Source of the DNA: Tahibacter aquaticus
Lineage (GTDB): Bacteria > Pseudomonadota > Gammaproteobacteria > Xanthomonadales > Rhodanobacteraceae
Length of the DNA: 64,000 bases
Direction of reading: 5' to 3'
NCBI RefSeq assembly: GCF_004363655.1
Contig: NZ_SNZH01000010.1
Location: forward strand, 1 to 64,000
The notes below the pieces were generated by a model, which searched no databases, had not been told where the DNA came from, and saw only the letters and a list, made by a program, of their open reading frames with translations. Shown here one piece after another: positions 43,529 through 52,698 of this stretch; positions within the stretch are counted from its first letter, which is position 1, and every line of letters starts with the position of its first letter. The position numbers and the translations under genes are program-made.

Positions 43529-44353
43529 ATGAAAGACCTGCTTGCGTTTGCTGACGACCACGATGCCTGGGAAAAAAACTTCGGTTTTGCCGCCCGTCTG
43601 GCCGCGCGCCTCGATGCCCGCCTCACCGGCGTGAACATCTACCCGACGCCTACGATGCCCGGCGGTTTCTACGGGGCCGCTGACACGTTCGCAATCATTC
43701 TGGAAAGCGTGCGCAAGGCGGAAAACAATGCCTACGCCGCTGGCGAAAGCTTCATCGCCTGGGCCGGAAATCAGGGCGTGCGCGCTGCCGCTTGGCAAGT
43801 GGCCGAGGGCGATCCCAGCGCCGTATTGCAACGCCTGGGCAACCGACACGACTTGCTGGTGATGGCACGCAAGGCCGGCGTCGCGGACGATCACCTGCGG
43901 CTCGGACATATCCTGCTCCAGTGCGGATTTCCTCTCCTGCTGCTGCCACCCGCATGGACGCAACCGGCGCAGTTCGACTGCATCGCGCTTGCCTGGAACG
44001 GAACGGCAGAGGCGTTGCGCGCCATCCACGCCGCTCAACCACTGCTTCAACGCGCGCGCCGCATCGTCGTCCTGCGCGGCGAAATGCGCGACGCCTACGC
44101 GGAGATCGGCTGGCTGCCCCCCTTCGATTTGGCCGCCTACCTTGCCTTCCACGGTCTGCAGGCGGAGGTGCAGGGCATTGCCGAGTCCGGCGACGCCGCA
44201 GGGCCGGCCCTGCTCGAGGCCGCGCATCTTCAGCGCGCCGATCTGCTGGTGATGGGCGGCTACGGGCGCAGCCGCTTCAGCGAGTGGCTGCTCGGCGGAG
44301 CAACGCGCCACGTGCTGGGGCAATCCACCCTGCCCGTACTGCTGCGCCACTGA
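43529..44353 (+). CDS. Universal stress protein, tandem UspA domains
   Basis: A 274-residue cytosolic protein with two Usp domains. The second has the ATP-binding pattern DLLVMGGYGRSRFSEWLLGGATRHVL and the N-terminal strand FDCIALAWNGTAEALRAI; the first is more diverged. Such tandem proteins accumulate at low oxygen, starvation or stationary phase. ATG 43529 follows CCGGAGTGA; the GTG at 43502 is less likely. Probably the first gene of a three-gene unit with the metallo-hydrolase and DUF1003 genes. Confidence 0.88.
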   Translation: MKDLLAFADDHDAWEKNFGFAARLAARLDARLTGVNIYPTPTMPGGFYGAADTFAIILESVRKAENNAYAAGESFIAWAGNQGVRAAAWQVAEGDPSAVLQRLGNRHDLLVMARKAGVADDHLRLGHILLQCGFPLLLLPPAWTQPAQFDCIALAWNGTAEALRAIHAAQPLLQRARRIVVLRGEMRDAYAEIGWLPPFDLAAYLAFHGLQAEVQGIAESGDAAGPALLEAAHLQRADLLVMGGYGRSRFSEWLLGGATRHVLGQSTLPVLLRH

Positions 44354-44383
44354 GCGCGGCATCAAGCCTGAGGAGAACCTGCC

Positions 44384-45805
44384 ATGAGCCCGCGAAAATC
44401 CACGCGCACGCGCCGTGAGTTTCGCCTGACGTTTCTCGGCGCCACAGGAACCGTGACCGGATCCAGGTACCTGATCGAAGCCGACGGCCGACGCATCCTG
44501 GTCGACTGCGGCCTGTTCCAGGGCTACAAGCCGTTGCGATTGCGCAACTGGGCCGAGTTTCCTGTGGATCCGGCCAGCATCGACGCCGTCGTGCTTACCC
44601 ACGCGCATCTGGATCATTCGGGCTACCTGCCGCGCTTGGCCGCACAGGGCTTCAAGGGAACGGTGTGGGCTACGCGCGCCACGCGTGCCCTGTGCGGAAT
44701 CCTGCTGCCCGATTCGGGACGTCTGCTGGAGGAAGACGCGGACCACGCCAACCGCAACGGCTACAGCAAGCACCATCCCGCGGAACCGCTTTACGACGAA
44801 GCCCAGGCGCAGCAAGCGCTGCGGCTCATCCGTCCAGCCGACTGGGAGCACAGCTTTGAACCCGTGCCCGGCCTGCGTGCGCGGCTGCGCCCGCAGGGGC
44901 ACATCCTTGGCGCCGCAGCGGTGACGCTGGAACAGGGCGCCACCCGCATCACGTTCAGCGGCGACATCGGCCGCAGCCACGACCCCGTGATGCTGCCGCC
45001 CTCGCCGCCCGCGGCGTCGGACTGGATCGTCGTCGAATCGACCTACGGCGACCGCCGTCACGGCAGTGATCCTCTCGAACAAGAGCTGTTGACCGTCTGC
45101 CGCCGCGTGCTGGCCCGCGGCGGCGCGATCATCCTGCCCGCCTTCGCGGTCGGGCGTGCACAGTTGCTGCTGTTGCTGATCGCGCGCCTGCAGCAGCGCG
45201 GCGAACTGCCGCGCGTGCCGCTGTATCTCAACAGCCCGATGGCGGCCGACGTCACCGCCCTTTACGAGCGTTTCGCCGGGGAACACTCGCTAGGCCCGGA
45301 CGATTTCGCCCTGCTGCACGAGCGCGTCCAGGTCGTGGGCTCCGCCGAAGAGTCGCGCGCGCTGAACGCCCGCAGCGGGCCGCTGATCGTGGTATCGGCC
45401 AGCGGCATGCTGACCGGCGGGCGCGTGCTGCACCATGTGCGCGCGTTCGGCCCGGACCCGCGCAACGCTATCGTGCTGGCCGGTTTTCAGGCAGGAGGCA
45501 CGCGCGGCGCGGCGCTGGCCGGCGGCGCACGCAGCCTGCGCATCCATGGTGAACAGGTCAGCATCCACGCCGAGGTCGTTTCGCTGCAGGCGGCATCCGC
45601 GCATGCCGACTCGGACGAACTGATGGCCTGGCTGCGCAGCGCACCGGAACGGCCGCGCGGCGTCTTCGTCACCCACGGCGAGCCGGACGCGGCCGATGCC
45701 CTGCGCCTTCGCATCACGCATGAACTGGACTGGCCGGCACACATTCCCGAGTACCGCGAAAGCGTCGATCTGCTGGGCCCAACCATTTCAGGCAGCCCTT
45801 CCTGA
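44384..45805 (+). CDS. Metallo-beta-lactamase fold, beta-CASP RNA-hydrolase-type protein
   Basis: A 473-residue zinc enzyme. The N-terminal lactamase fold has FLGATGTVTGSRYLIEADGRRILVDCGLFQG and the metal motif THAHLDHSGYLPRL; the beta-CASP insertion and C-terminal metal sites follow (WIVVESTYGDRRH, ASGMLTGGRVLHH, ASAHADSDEL, VFVTHGEPDAADALR). This group includes YSH1/CPSF-73-like RNA processing enzymes; in bacteria the role is little known. Follows the stress protein by 30 bases behind AGGAGAA. Confidence 0.9.
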   Translation: MSPRKSTRTRREFRLTFLGATGTVTGSRYLIEADGRRILVDCGLFQGYKPLRLRNWAEFPVDPASIDAVVLTHAHLDHSGYLPRLAAQGFKGTVWATRATRALCGILLPDSGRLLEEDADHANRNGYSKHHPAEPLYDEAQAQQALRLIRPADWEHSFEPVPGLRARLRPQGHILGAAAVTLEQGATRITFSGDIGRSHDPVMLPPSPPAASDWIVVESTYGDRRHGSDPLEQELLTVCRRVLARGGAIILPAFAVGRAQLLLLLIARLQQRGELPRVPLYLNSPMAADVTALYERFAGEHSLGPDDFALLHERVQVVGSAEESRALNARSGPLIVVSASGMLTGGRVLHHVRAFGPDPRNAIVLAGFQAGGTRGAALAGGARSLRIHGEQVSIHAEVVSLQAASAHADSDELMAWLRSAPERPRGVFVTHGEPDAADALRLRITHELDWPAHIPEYRESVDLLGPTISGSPS

Positions 45806-45851
45806 CCGGCTGCAGCACGTTGCCTGTATCGCAAACTTCCGGGAGTTCCCG

Positions 45852-46430
45852 ATGTCCTCCACACATCCACATTATCTGGATTCCGCTACACGCTGGTTCG
45901 GCCGACGCTTCGCCGATCTCGATCACAGCACACGGCGAGCACTGACCCATGCCGCCGACCGCCGCGCCATCGCCACGGCCCCGGCAACGCAGCAGGAGGC
46001 GGCCGCCAGCTTCGGTGAGCGCATGGCCGACCGCGTCGCACGCTTCGGTGGCTCGTGGGCGTTCATCGGGATGTTCGGACTCTTTCTGGTCTGCTGGAGC
46101 TTCCTCAACACGCAACTGCCCCGCGCACTGGCGTTCGATCCGTATCCCTACATTTTTCTCAACCTGATCTTGTCCATGCTGGCGGCGCTGCAAGCGCCCG
46201 TGATCATGATGAGCCAGAACCGGCAAGCGGCCAAAGACCGGCAGATGGCGGTCTACGACTACGAAGTCAACGTGAAGGCCGAGGTCGAGATCATGGCCCT
46301 GCACGACAAGCTGGACGCCCTGCGCAGCGACCATCTGGTGGTGCTGCTGCAACAGCAGCAAGCCCAGATCGATCTGCTCACCCGCCTGATCGCGGCGCAA
46401 CCTCCGGTGACCGCGGCAGCGCAGCACTGA
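45852..46430 (+). CDS. DUF1003 membrane protein
   Basis: A 192-residue protein. The DUF1003 core spans about 60-150 with two membrane helices (SWAFIGMFGLFLVCWSFLNT and YIFLNLILSMLAALQAPVIMMS) and the signature NRQAAKDRQMAVYDYEVNVKAEVEI. A Gln/Leu-rich helix follows. Function unknown; the family is often beside stress and cation genes. It starts 46 bases after the metallo-hydrolase stop. Confidence 0.85.
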   Translation: MSSTHPHYLDSATRWFGRRFADLDHSTRRALTHAADRRAIATAPATQQEAAASFGERMADRVARFGGSWAFIGMFGLFLVCWSFLNTQLPRALAFDPYPYIFLNLILSMLAALQAPVIMMSQNRQAAKDRQMAVYDYEVNVKAEVEIMALHDKLDALRSDHLVVLLQQQQAQIDLLTRLIAAQPPVTAAAQH

Positions 46431-46463
46431 AACGACGCGCACGGCGCTGGCACAGGCGCCGAC

Positions 46464-46477
46464 TTGATCCGCATCAA
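46464..46477. promoter_or_regulatory. FNR/Anr-type box (46464)
   Basis: TTGAT-CCGC-ATCAA, a perfect match to the consensus, 56 bases upstream of the GNAT start at 46534. It also lies inside a longer inverted repeat GACTTGAT/ATCAAGTC. Confidence 0.85.
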
Positions 46478-46533
46478 GTCGGCTCGCGCCGTAAAGCGCA
46501 TCCTGACGCTCACCCCCGCCACCGGAGTTCCCC

Positions 46534-47115
46534 ATGGATCCGTCCAGCAACAGCGCCGGCACAACACCTCCGCAGAACCTGTCAGCCCTACCCATGAGCG
46601 CCACCTCGCCGATGTGGGTACACGCCTTGGCCAACGGCGCGCAGGTCATCATCCGACCGCTCGGCAAGGGCGACGCCGCGCTGGAGCGCGCGTTCATCGA
46701 ATCGCTGTCCGCGCAATCGCGTCGTTTCCGGTTCCTGGGCCAGATCAGCTGCCCCAGTGACGACCTGGTTCGACGCCTGACCGACATCGACTACGTGCAT
46801 GACGTGGCATTTACCGCGATCACCGACGTCGATGGCACGGCACGGGAAATCGGTGTCGCGCGCTACAGCGTGTCCGCCGACGGACAGTCCTGCGAATGTG
46901 CGGTGGCGGTCAGCGACGATTTCCACGGCCAGGGTCTGGGTACGCTGCTGATGAACCACCTGATCGACATCGCGCGCGAACGCGGCATCAGCGAAATGGT
47001 TTCGCTGGATGCTGCCGAGAACTTTGCCATGCGGGACCTTGCACTGGCGCTGGGCTTCCGGCGCGAATCAGACCCCGAGGACAGTACGCAGGTCATACAC
47101 CGGCTGGCGCTGTAG
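46534..47115 (+). CDS. GNAT acetyltransferase (Pat-like)
   Basis: A 193-residue acetyltransferase. The N-terminal LANGAQVIIRPLGKGDAALERAFIESLS and the acetyl-CoA loop DDFHGQGLGTLLMNHLI match the GNAT domain found at the C-terminus of protein lysine acetyltransferase Pat. It may therefore modify proteins such as acyl-CoA synthetase, but as a stand-alone GNAT this is inference. It has its own FNR-type promoter. Confidence 0.82.
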   Translation: MDPSSNSAGTTPPQNLSALPMSATSPMWVHALANGAQVIIRPLGKGDAALERAFIESLSAQSRRFRFLGQISCPSDDLVRRLTDIDYVHDVAFTAITDVDGTAREIGVARYSVSADGQSCECAVAVSDDFHGQGLGTLLMNHLIDIARERGISEMVSLDAAENFAMRDLALALGFRRESDPEDSTQVIHRLAL

Positions 47116-47144
47116 CGACGAGTGACCGCGGCGGCACCGGGTAC

Positions 47145-47161
47145 GTGGCGCTACGCGCCAC
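47145..47161. terminator. Hairpin between convergent genes
   Basis: Perfect GTGGCGC-TAC-GCGCCAC hairpin 30 bases past the GNAT stop and 116 bases before the acetate kinase stop. It may act in both directions; no T-run. Confidence 0.5.
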
Positions 47162-47276
47162 TGCGGCTCGTCTGCAAGCAAAGCTGCGACCTGTCGCCGC
47201 GGTCGACGACTTTCCGTTCCGGCCCGGTTTCAGTGCGTGTACGCCGGTTTCGTTGCCGTCCCGCCGCCACCCGTCG

Positions 47277-48437
47277 CTAAAGCAGCGGCCGGGCCGCCCG
47301 GGCGAGCATCAGTTCTTCATCGACGTGCACGACGTAAACGGCAACGCGCGCTCCGATCCGACCGATCGACTCGTCGCCACGCCCGTTGGCGGCCGCGTCG
47401 AGCTCGACACCCAGCCAGCCGCAGCGCTCCGCGATGCGCGCACGCAATGCGGGCGAGCCGGTGCCGGCGCCGCCGCTGAACACGATCGCATCCAGCCCTT
47501 GCAGACGCGCGGCCATCGCACCGATTTCGGCAACCGCGCGGTACACCAGCAGATCGAGTGCCTGCTGTGCGCGCGGATCGTCGCTGGCCTCCAGCACGCG
47601 GACATCCGCGCTGATACCGGAAACGCCGAGCAGGCCCGAGCGCCGGTACAGCAGATCTTCAACATCGGCGACAGTCATGCCGGACTTATCGAGCAGGTGC
47701 AGGATCACGCCCGGGTCGAGGCTGCCGCAGCGCGTCCCCATCGGCAGGCCGTCCAGGACGCTGAAGCCCATGCTGCTGGCGATGCTGCGCCGCTGCTGCA
47801 GCGCGCACAGGCTGGAGCCGGAACCCAGATGGACAATGACGACACGCCCGTCCGCGATCGGACCCGCCAGGCGCGGCAGCGCATCGGCGATGAACTCGCA
47901 CGCGACGCCGTGGAAGCCATAGCGTCGGATGCCGGCTTCCGTATAGTGGCGTGGCAAGGCGTAGAGCCTGGCGACTTCCGGCTGGCCCGCATGAAAAGTG
48001 GTGTCGAAGCAGGCTACTTGCGGCAGGCCGGGCCAGCGCTGCGCCATGCGGCGCACCGCCTTCAGGGCAACAGACTGATGCAGCAGCGCCATCGGTGCCC
48101 AATGTTCCAGGCGCTCAATGAGCCCTGCATGCAACAGATACGGCCGCGGCTCCAGATCGCCGCCGTGCACGATACGGTGGCTGGCACAGCGAAGGGACAG
48201 TTGCGGCAGGCCGACGTGCAGACTGTCGATCAGCTGTTCGACAGCCTCGCCTGCATCCTGCCCCGCCGCGGCGAATCCGCCGAGGTGTCCAGCCAACGGG
48301 CCGCTCAGGGACGTACGCGCGTGGTCTTTTCCGAAATCCACATGTCCGCGCAGACGCAGCGCCAGATCTGCTGCGTCGAACAGGGCGAAGCGCAGGCTGG
48401 ACGAACCCACGTTCAACGCAAGAATTTCGTCGCTCAT
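47277..48437 (-). CDS. ackA: Acetate/propionate kinase family protein
   Basis: A 386-residue kinase that makes ATP and acetate from acetyl phosphate. Motifs in order: ALNVGSSSLRFALFD, HRIVHGG, FDTTFH, YGFHG, VIVHLGSGSSLCAL, GTRCGSLDPGVI, GGAGTGSPALRARI and DEELMLAR. Some blocks are unusual: GTRCGSLDPG replaces the common GTRSGDIDPG, and the GGIGE motif reads GGAGT, so substrate preference may differ. Last gene of the operon with the transacetylase and ATPase, with overlapping stop-start (TGATG). Confidence 0.88.
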   Translation of the reverse strand: MSDEILALNVGSSSLRFALFDAADLALRLRGHVDFGKDHARTSLSGPLAGHLGGFAAAGQDAGEAVEQLIDSLHVGLPQLSLRCASHRIVHGGDLEPRPYLLHAGLIERLEHWAPMALLHQSVALKAVRRMAQRWPGLPQVACFDTTFHAGQPEVARLYALPRHYTEAGIRRYGFHGVACEFIADALPRLAGPIADGRVVIVHLGSGSSLCALQQRRSIASSMGFSVLDGLPMGTRCGSLDPGVILHLLDKSGMTVADVEDLLYRRSGLLGVSGISADVRVLEASDDPRAQQALDLLVYRAVAEIGAMAARLQGLDAIVFSGGAGTGSPALRARIAERCGWLGVELDAAANGRGDESIGRIGARVAVYVVHVDEELMLARAARPLL

Positions 48438-49339
48438 CACCTGGCCCTGTGCTGCAACAGCCGCGGCGCCAGGGCGCAGGCGGCCAGTCGCGCCGCAACG
48501 TCATCGGCGCGGCTGCTCAGCATGATCGGTACGCGCGCGCCCAGCACCAGGCCGGCCGTGCGTGCCCCCGACAGATAGACGAGCTGCTTGACCAGCATGT
48601 TGCCCGACTCCAGGTCGGGCACCAGGAGTATGTCGGCGCAGCCCGCGACCGGCGAGGTAATACCTTTGGTGGCCGCCGCCTGCGGTGAAACCGCATTGTC
48701 CATCGCCAGCGGCCCTTCCATGAGCGCTCCGCTTATTTGTCCACGATCCCCCATCTTGCACAAAGCGGCGGCATCCAGGGAAGACGCGACGGCAGGATCG
48801 ACTTCCTCCGACGCGGAAAGAATTGCGACCTTGGGCACCTCCACGCCTGCCGCCTGCGCGAGATCGATCGCGTTCTGCACGATGTCGCGCTTGTGCAGCA
48901 GCCCGGGGGAAATGTTCAAGGCGCCATCGGTGATGAACAGAATCCGCGGGTAGTGTTCCACCTCCACCGCGAACACATGGCTCATGCGCCGGCCGGTGCG
49001 CAGTCCGGATTCCCGCGCCACGACAGCCCGCATCAGTTCCTGCGTGTGCAAGGCTCCTTTCATCAGCGCCGCCACCCGCCCCTCACGGGCCAGCTCGACG
49101 GCGCGGTCCGCTGCGGCATGGCTGTGCGGCACGTCGATCAGCTCCGTTCCCGTCAAATCCAGTCCGGCCTGCTCCGCGGCAGCGACGATACGCGCCCGCG
49201 GGCCAACCAGTACGGCCTGCATCAGCCCGCGCGCCTGGGCCTGGAGCGCACCAGTGAGGGATGCCGGATCGCAGGGATGGACCACCGCCGTTCGCAGCGG
49301 CGGCCCGGAGCAAGCAAGCTCGACCAGGGCTTCAAGCAC
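48437..49339 (-). CDS. Phosphate acetyl/butyryltransferase family protein
   Basis: A 300-residue PTA_PTB-domain enzyme making acyl phosphate from acyl-CoA. It is the short form related to the C-terminal half of bifunctional enoyl-CoA hydratase/phosphate acetyltransferase proteins: LVGPRARIVAAAEQAGLDL, ALMKGALHTQELM, FITDGALNISPGLLHKRDIVQNAIDLA, AILSASEEVDPAVASSLDAA and AGCADILLVPDLESGNMLVKQL. It probably feeds the adjacent acetate kinase. The GTG start shares one base with the ATPase stop (TAGTG), behind AGGAGTGGG. Confidence 0.9.
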   Translation of the reverse strand: MLEALVELACSGPPLRTAVVHPCDPASLTGALQAQARGLMQAVLVGPRARIVAAAEQAGLDLTGTELIDVPHSHAAADRAVELAREGRVAALMKGALHTQELMRAVVARESGLRTGRRMSHVFAVEVEHYPRILFITDGALNISPGLLHKRDIVQNAIDLAQAAGVEVPKVAILSASEEVDPAVASSLDAAALCKMGDRGQISGALMEGPLAMDNAVSPQAAATKGITSPVAGCADILLVPDLESGNMLVKQLVYLSGARTAGLVLGARVPIMLSSRADDVAARLAACALAPRLLQHRAR

Positions 49340-51918
49340 TATCCCACTCCTGTGTTCTCAACCACCTGTGCCGCCGCTCGCCGCTGCGCAGCGCCCGGCA
49401 CCAGACCGCGCGACAGCGCCACCAACGCGACCGGCAGTGCCGTCGCCAGTCCGGCCCATGCCGCCGACGGTGCCGCAAACCGGAACAACGCGGCAAGGCC
49501 CGCAACGTACAGGCTCAGGCCGAGCATAACCAGCGCCGTGGCCGCGATAATCCAAAAAGCGGCGTTGTCCACCTGGAGTGCCCCACGCATGCCGGCCTCG
49601 TTGCGGTTGAACGCCAGCAGGGCGAGGTTGCCGACGACAATCGCGGTAAACGTAAGGGCCGCCACCATTTCGGCTTCGGCACCGCTGTACCACGCCGACA
49701 GGTAGACCAGGGCAGCCCCGAGCGTGGCCGCGGCACCCTCGACCAGGCTTGCGATCAGCAGGTTCCGGCTGATCAGGCGCGAGCCGGCCGGGCGCGGCGG
49801 CTGCGCGAGGGGGTCGGATTGCGCGGGCTGGCGTTCGAAAACGAGCGTGCAGGCGGGATCGATCACCAGTTCCAGGAACACGATGTGCACCGGCCAGAGC
49901 ACCAGCGGCCCTCCCAGCAACAGCGGCACCACGGTCATCGCAACCACCGGCACGTGCACCGCAAGGATGTAGCGCAGCGCGCGTTGGATATTGGCGTAGA
50001 TCAACCGGCCCAGACGGATGCCGTTCACCACCGAGACGAAATTGTCATCGAGCAGGACGATCTGCGCGGCCTCACGAGCGACATCAGTACCGCGCCGGCC
50101 CATGGCGATGCCCACGTGCGCCGCCTTCAGCGCCGGACCGTCGTTCACGCCATCGCCGGTCATCGCCACGATATGACCCTCACCACGCAAAGCGCGGACC
50201 AGCCGCAGCTTCTGCTCCGGTGCTATCCGTGCGAACACCTGACAGTTGCGCAAGCACCCGGCCAACTGCTCGTCGTCGAACGCCGCAAGCTCGGCCCCGG
50301 TCGTTACGTTCGTACCCGGCAGGCCGGCGGCGCGGGCGATGCTGGCGGCCGTCGCCGGATGGTCGCCGGTGATCATCACAATGCGCACCCCTGCCGCCAC
50401 TGCGGCGGCGATGGCCCCCTTCACGCCCTCGCGCAAGGGATCGGCGAATCCCATCCAGCCGCTCAGCTCAAACCGCAACTCAGACGGCGACGCCGGCAGC
50501 ACAGCGCCCGGCACGATCTCCGCGCGCGCGATGGCCAGTACCCGTAGTCCATGTTGCGCTGCCGCCGCCACATCGGCGAGCAGTGCTTCACGGCGCTCGC
50601 CCGACAACCGGCAAAGTTCAGCGAGTGCTTCCGGAGCACCCTTGCTCGCGACAAAGCGGCTCCCGTCCCGCCGCGCCCACGCCTGGCTCACGGCCAACAG
50701 TTCCGGGGCCAACGGGTAGTGGCGCAAGTGCTTGAACGCCGAAGGGGCGATGCTGCCACCAGCGTCCGCTATGGCGATCTCCATCGGGTCGGTCGGCACC
50801 GCTTCGCAGGCCCAGGCCGCGTCCTGCAACAAGCCGGCAAACACGGCCGGTGGCGTGTCGAGCGCGCCAGCCGCGCGCCACGTAGACGTAGCCGCGGCTG
50901 CGGCCGCAACGCGCATCCGGTTTTCCGTCAAGGTTCCGGTTTTATCCACACACAGAACACTGATCGCCCCGAGTGTCTCGATGGCCGGCGGCCGCCGTAC
51001 CAAAACCTTGACTGCGGCCAGGCGCCAGGCGCCCAAAGCCAGGAACAGCGTGAGCACAACGGGAAACTCTTCCGGGATGCTGGCGATAGCCAGCGTGATG
51101 CCAGCAAGCAGCGCATCCAGCCAGCTGCCGCGCCCGGACCCGGCGTAAACGACCGTGACCAGCGCGCAGAAGGCCAGCCCCAGCGCTGCGAACAGTACGA
51201 CCGCGTGATCGATTTCGCGCTGCATGGGCGAGCGTTCCCGCACGATGCCGCGCAGCGCAGCGCCGATCTTGCCAATGGAGGTGCAGCTACCGGTCGCGTC
51301 CACACGCGCCTGCGCGTTGCCACCGACCACGAGGGTGCCGGCGAATATCCTCGAAGGGCTCGCTGTCTCATTCGCCCCGCCGGCAGACGATCCGACCTCA
51401 GCACCTACCGCAACGCTTCCGCTGCCCGCGCTCTTTTCCGCCGGCACGGACTCGCCACTGAGAAGCGACTCGTCCACGCGAAGAGCAGCACTGTCGAGCA
51501 GCGTCGCGTCGGCTGGCACACGATCTCCCGGACCGAGCAAGACGACGTCTCCCGGAACCAGCTCCCGCGCGTCGCAGACGGTCGCGCGACCGTCCCGCAG
51601 TACACGGGCCTGCGGGCTCGAAAGCTCGCGCAAGGCGGCCAACGCTTTTTGCGTCTTGCCGGCTTGATAGACCGTATTGGCAACAACCAGCAACACCGAG
51701 CTGCCCAGGATGGCTGCTTCAGCGGCATCACCGAGCAGCCAGTAGAGGAAGGCAGCTACCGCAAGCAGCGCCAGCATGGGTTCGCGAAGCGCGTCGACCA
51801 GCAGCGCCCACGGCGATGGCGACCTTTCCTGCTGCAACACGTTGGGCCCGCTATCGCGCAGGCGGCGCAACGCCTCGGCTGTGCTGAGCCCGACCAGTGG
51901 CTGTTCCGTATCGCTCAT
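49339..51918 (-). CDS. Cation-transporting P-type ATPase
   Basis: An 859-residue ion pump of the P2 type. Cytoplasmic signatures are LLSGESVPAEK (actuator), VDKTGTLTENRM (phosphorylated Asp), MITGDHPATAASIAR and MTGDGVNDGPALKAAHVGIAMG. Membrane helix 4 reads ASIPEEFPVVLTLF, a variant of the Ca2+/Na+-pump PEGLP motif; about 10 helices in all. Resembles low-oxygen-induced cation ATPases. Ion uncertain. First gene of the operon, with an FNR-type box 34 bases upstream. Confidence 0.9.
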   Translation of the reverse strand: MSDTEQPLVGLSTAEALRRLRDSGPNVLQQERSPSPWALLVDALREPMLALLAVAAFLYWLLGDAAEAAILGSSVLLVVANTVYQAGKTQKALAALRELSSPQARVLRDGRATVCDARELVPGDVVLLGPGDRVPADATLLDSAALRVDESLLSGESVPAEKSAGSGSVAVGAEVGSSAGGANETASPSRIFAGTLVVGGNAQARVDATGSCTSIGKIGAALRGIVRERSPMQREIDHAVVLFAALGLAFCALVTVVYAGSGRGSWLDALLAGITLAIASIPEEFPVVLTLFLALGAWRLAAVKVLVRRPPAIETLGAISVLCVDKTGTLTENRMRVAAAAAATSTWRAAGALDTPPAVFAGLLQDAAWACEAVPTDPMEIAIADAGGSIAPSAFKHLRHYPLAPELLAVSQAWARRDGSRFVASKGAPEALAELCRLSGERREALLADVAAAAQHGLRVLAIARAEIVPGAVLPASPSELRFELSGWMGFADPLREGVKGAIAAAVAAGVRIVMITGDHPATAASIARAAGLPGTNVTTGAELAAFDDEQLAGCLRNCQVFARIAPEQKLRLVRALRGEGHIVAMTGDGVNDGPALKAAHVGIAMGRRGTDVAREAAQIVLLDDNFVSVVNGIRLGRLIYANIQRALRYILAVHVPVVAMTVVPLLLGGPLVLWPVHIVFLELVIDPACTLVFERQPAQSDPLAQPPRPAGSRLISRNLLIASLVEGAAATLGAALVYLSAWYSGAEAEMVAALTFTAIVVGNLALLAFNRNEAGMRGALQVDNAAFWIIAATALVMLGLSLYVAGLAALFRFAAPSAAWAGLATALPVALVALSRGLVPGAAQRRAAAQVVENTGVG

Positions 51919-51952
51919 ACGGCCAAGCTAGCCGTTTGCGCTGATGCGTTGC

Positions 51953-51966
51953 TTGATATGGGTCAA
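51953..51966. promoter_or_regulatory. FNR/Anr-type box for the ATPase operon
   Basis: TTGAT-ATGG-GTCAA, 34 bases upstream of the ATPase ATG on the minus strand. Confidence 0.7.
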
Positions 51967-51980
51967 TACTCACGGCGGGC

Positions 51981-51994
51981 TTGACGAGGATCAA
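51981..51994. promoter_or_regulatory. FNR/Anr-type box for the phasin-like gene
   Basis: TTGAC-GAGG-ATCAA, 60 bases upstream of the start at 52055. Together with the box at 51953 it gives one site per divergent promoter. Confidence 0.7.
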
Positions 51995-52054
51995 GTCACG
52001 TCCACGGCAGCCGACCTATCCTTGATCAACCTGATGCGCTGCGAGGAGCAACCG

Positions 52055-52396
52055 ATGGCCAAGCTCACCGATGCCGGCCCGGCAACAAGGCCCGACGCCT
52101 ACGTGCCGCGGTATGCAGAACTTCCATTCGTGGCGTTTGGCACATTCTGGCAAGACCGAATCACAAAGGCAGCACAATGGAACAGCGAACTGCTGCGTTT
52201 TGCGGCCGCGCGCTGGCACAAGGATCTGGACACACTGGTCCAACTCGCCAACTGCCGCAGCGTCGCTGAGGTCCTCTGCGTCCAATTCGAAGTCGCAGCG
52301 GAGACTGCATCGGACTATCTGAGCGAAGCGGAGCAGCTAGTCGCTAACGTGAATACGGCGCTGCAGTCCGGTACGAACGCGCCCACAGGCAGCTGA
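52055..52396 (+). CDS. Phasin-like granule-associated protein
   Basis: A 113-residue helical protein that matches the short phasin pattern: WQDRITKAAQWNSELLRFAAARWHKDLDTLVQLANCRS then LCVQFEVAAETASDYLSEAEQLV. Phasins coat polyhydroxyalkanoate granules; no PHA synthase is in the window. The start follows GAGGAGCAACCG. Length is normal for the family. Confidence 0.65.
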   Translation: MAKLTDAGPATRPDAYVPRYAELPFVAFGTFWQDRITKAAQWNSELLRFAAARWHKDLDTLVQLANCRSVAEVLCVQFEVAAETASDYLSEAEQLVANVNTALQSGTNAPTGS

Positions 52397-52562
52397 ATCG
52401 CCCAGCCGATCCCGGCCACTCTCCGTCGAAGGTACGAAACTCGGGAATGACGTGGATGCCGGTGACGCGGGCACCAGTCGCCCTGGCGAACAGCATGCCG
52501 TGCTCAACGGCGGCTCGGGACAGATCCGTTCCGTCGGTCGGAATCAGGATGTGCTTGTGCAT
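52344..52562 (-). pseudogene. Truncated universal stress protein
   Basis: From 52562 the minus strand encodes the first 45 residues of a UspA domain (MHKHILIPTDGTDLSRAAVEHG, then MLFARATGARVTGIHVIPEF) and then loses similarity. The remainder of the domain, including the G-rich ATP-binding end, is missing, and the frame runs into the 3' end of the phasin-like gene. It looks like a 3'-deleted gene copy. Confidence 0.65.
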
Positions 52563-52698
52563 GGGCCACCCTGGAAACGGGTACCTCTTGAACACACGGG
52601 CGCATTCGTGCCGTTTTCGTGGTTCCAGGAAAGACTGCCGCGCCACATCTGACGATGCACTGGTCTCGATCGGGCGGCGGGTTGATCGCCAGACAACT

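Noticed and set aside
43472-45286. A 604-residue minus-strand frame
   Set aside because: Antisense of the stress-protein and metallo-hydrolase genes, which have clear family motifs on the plus strand.
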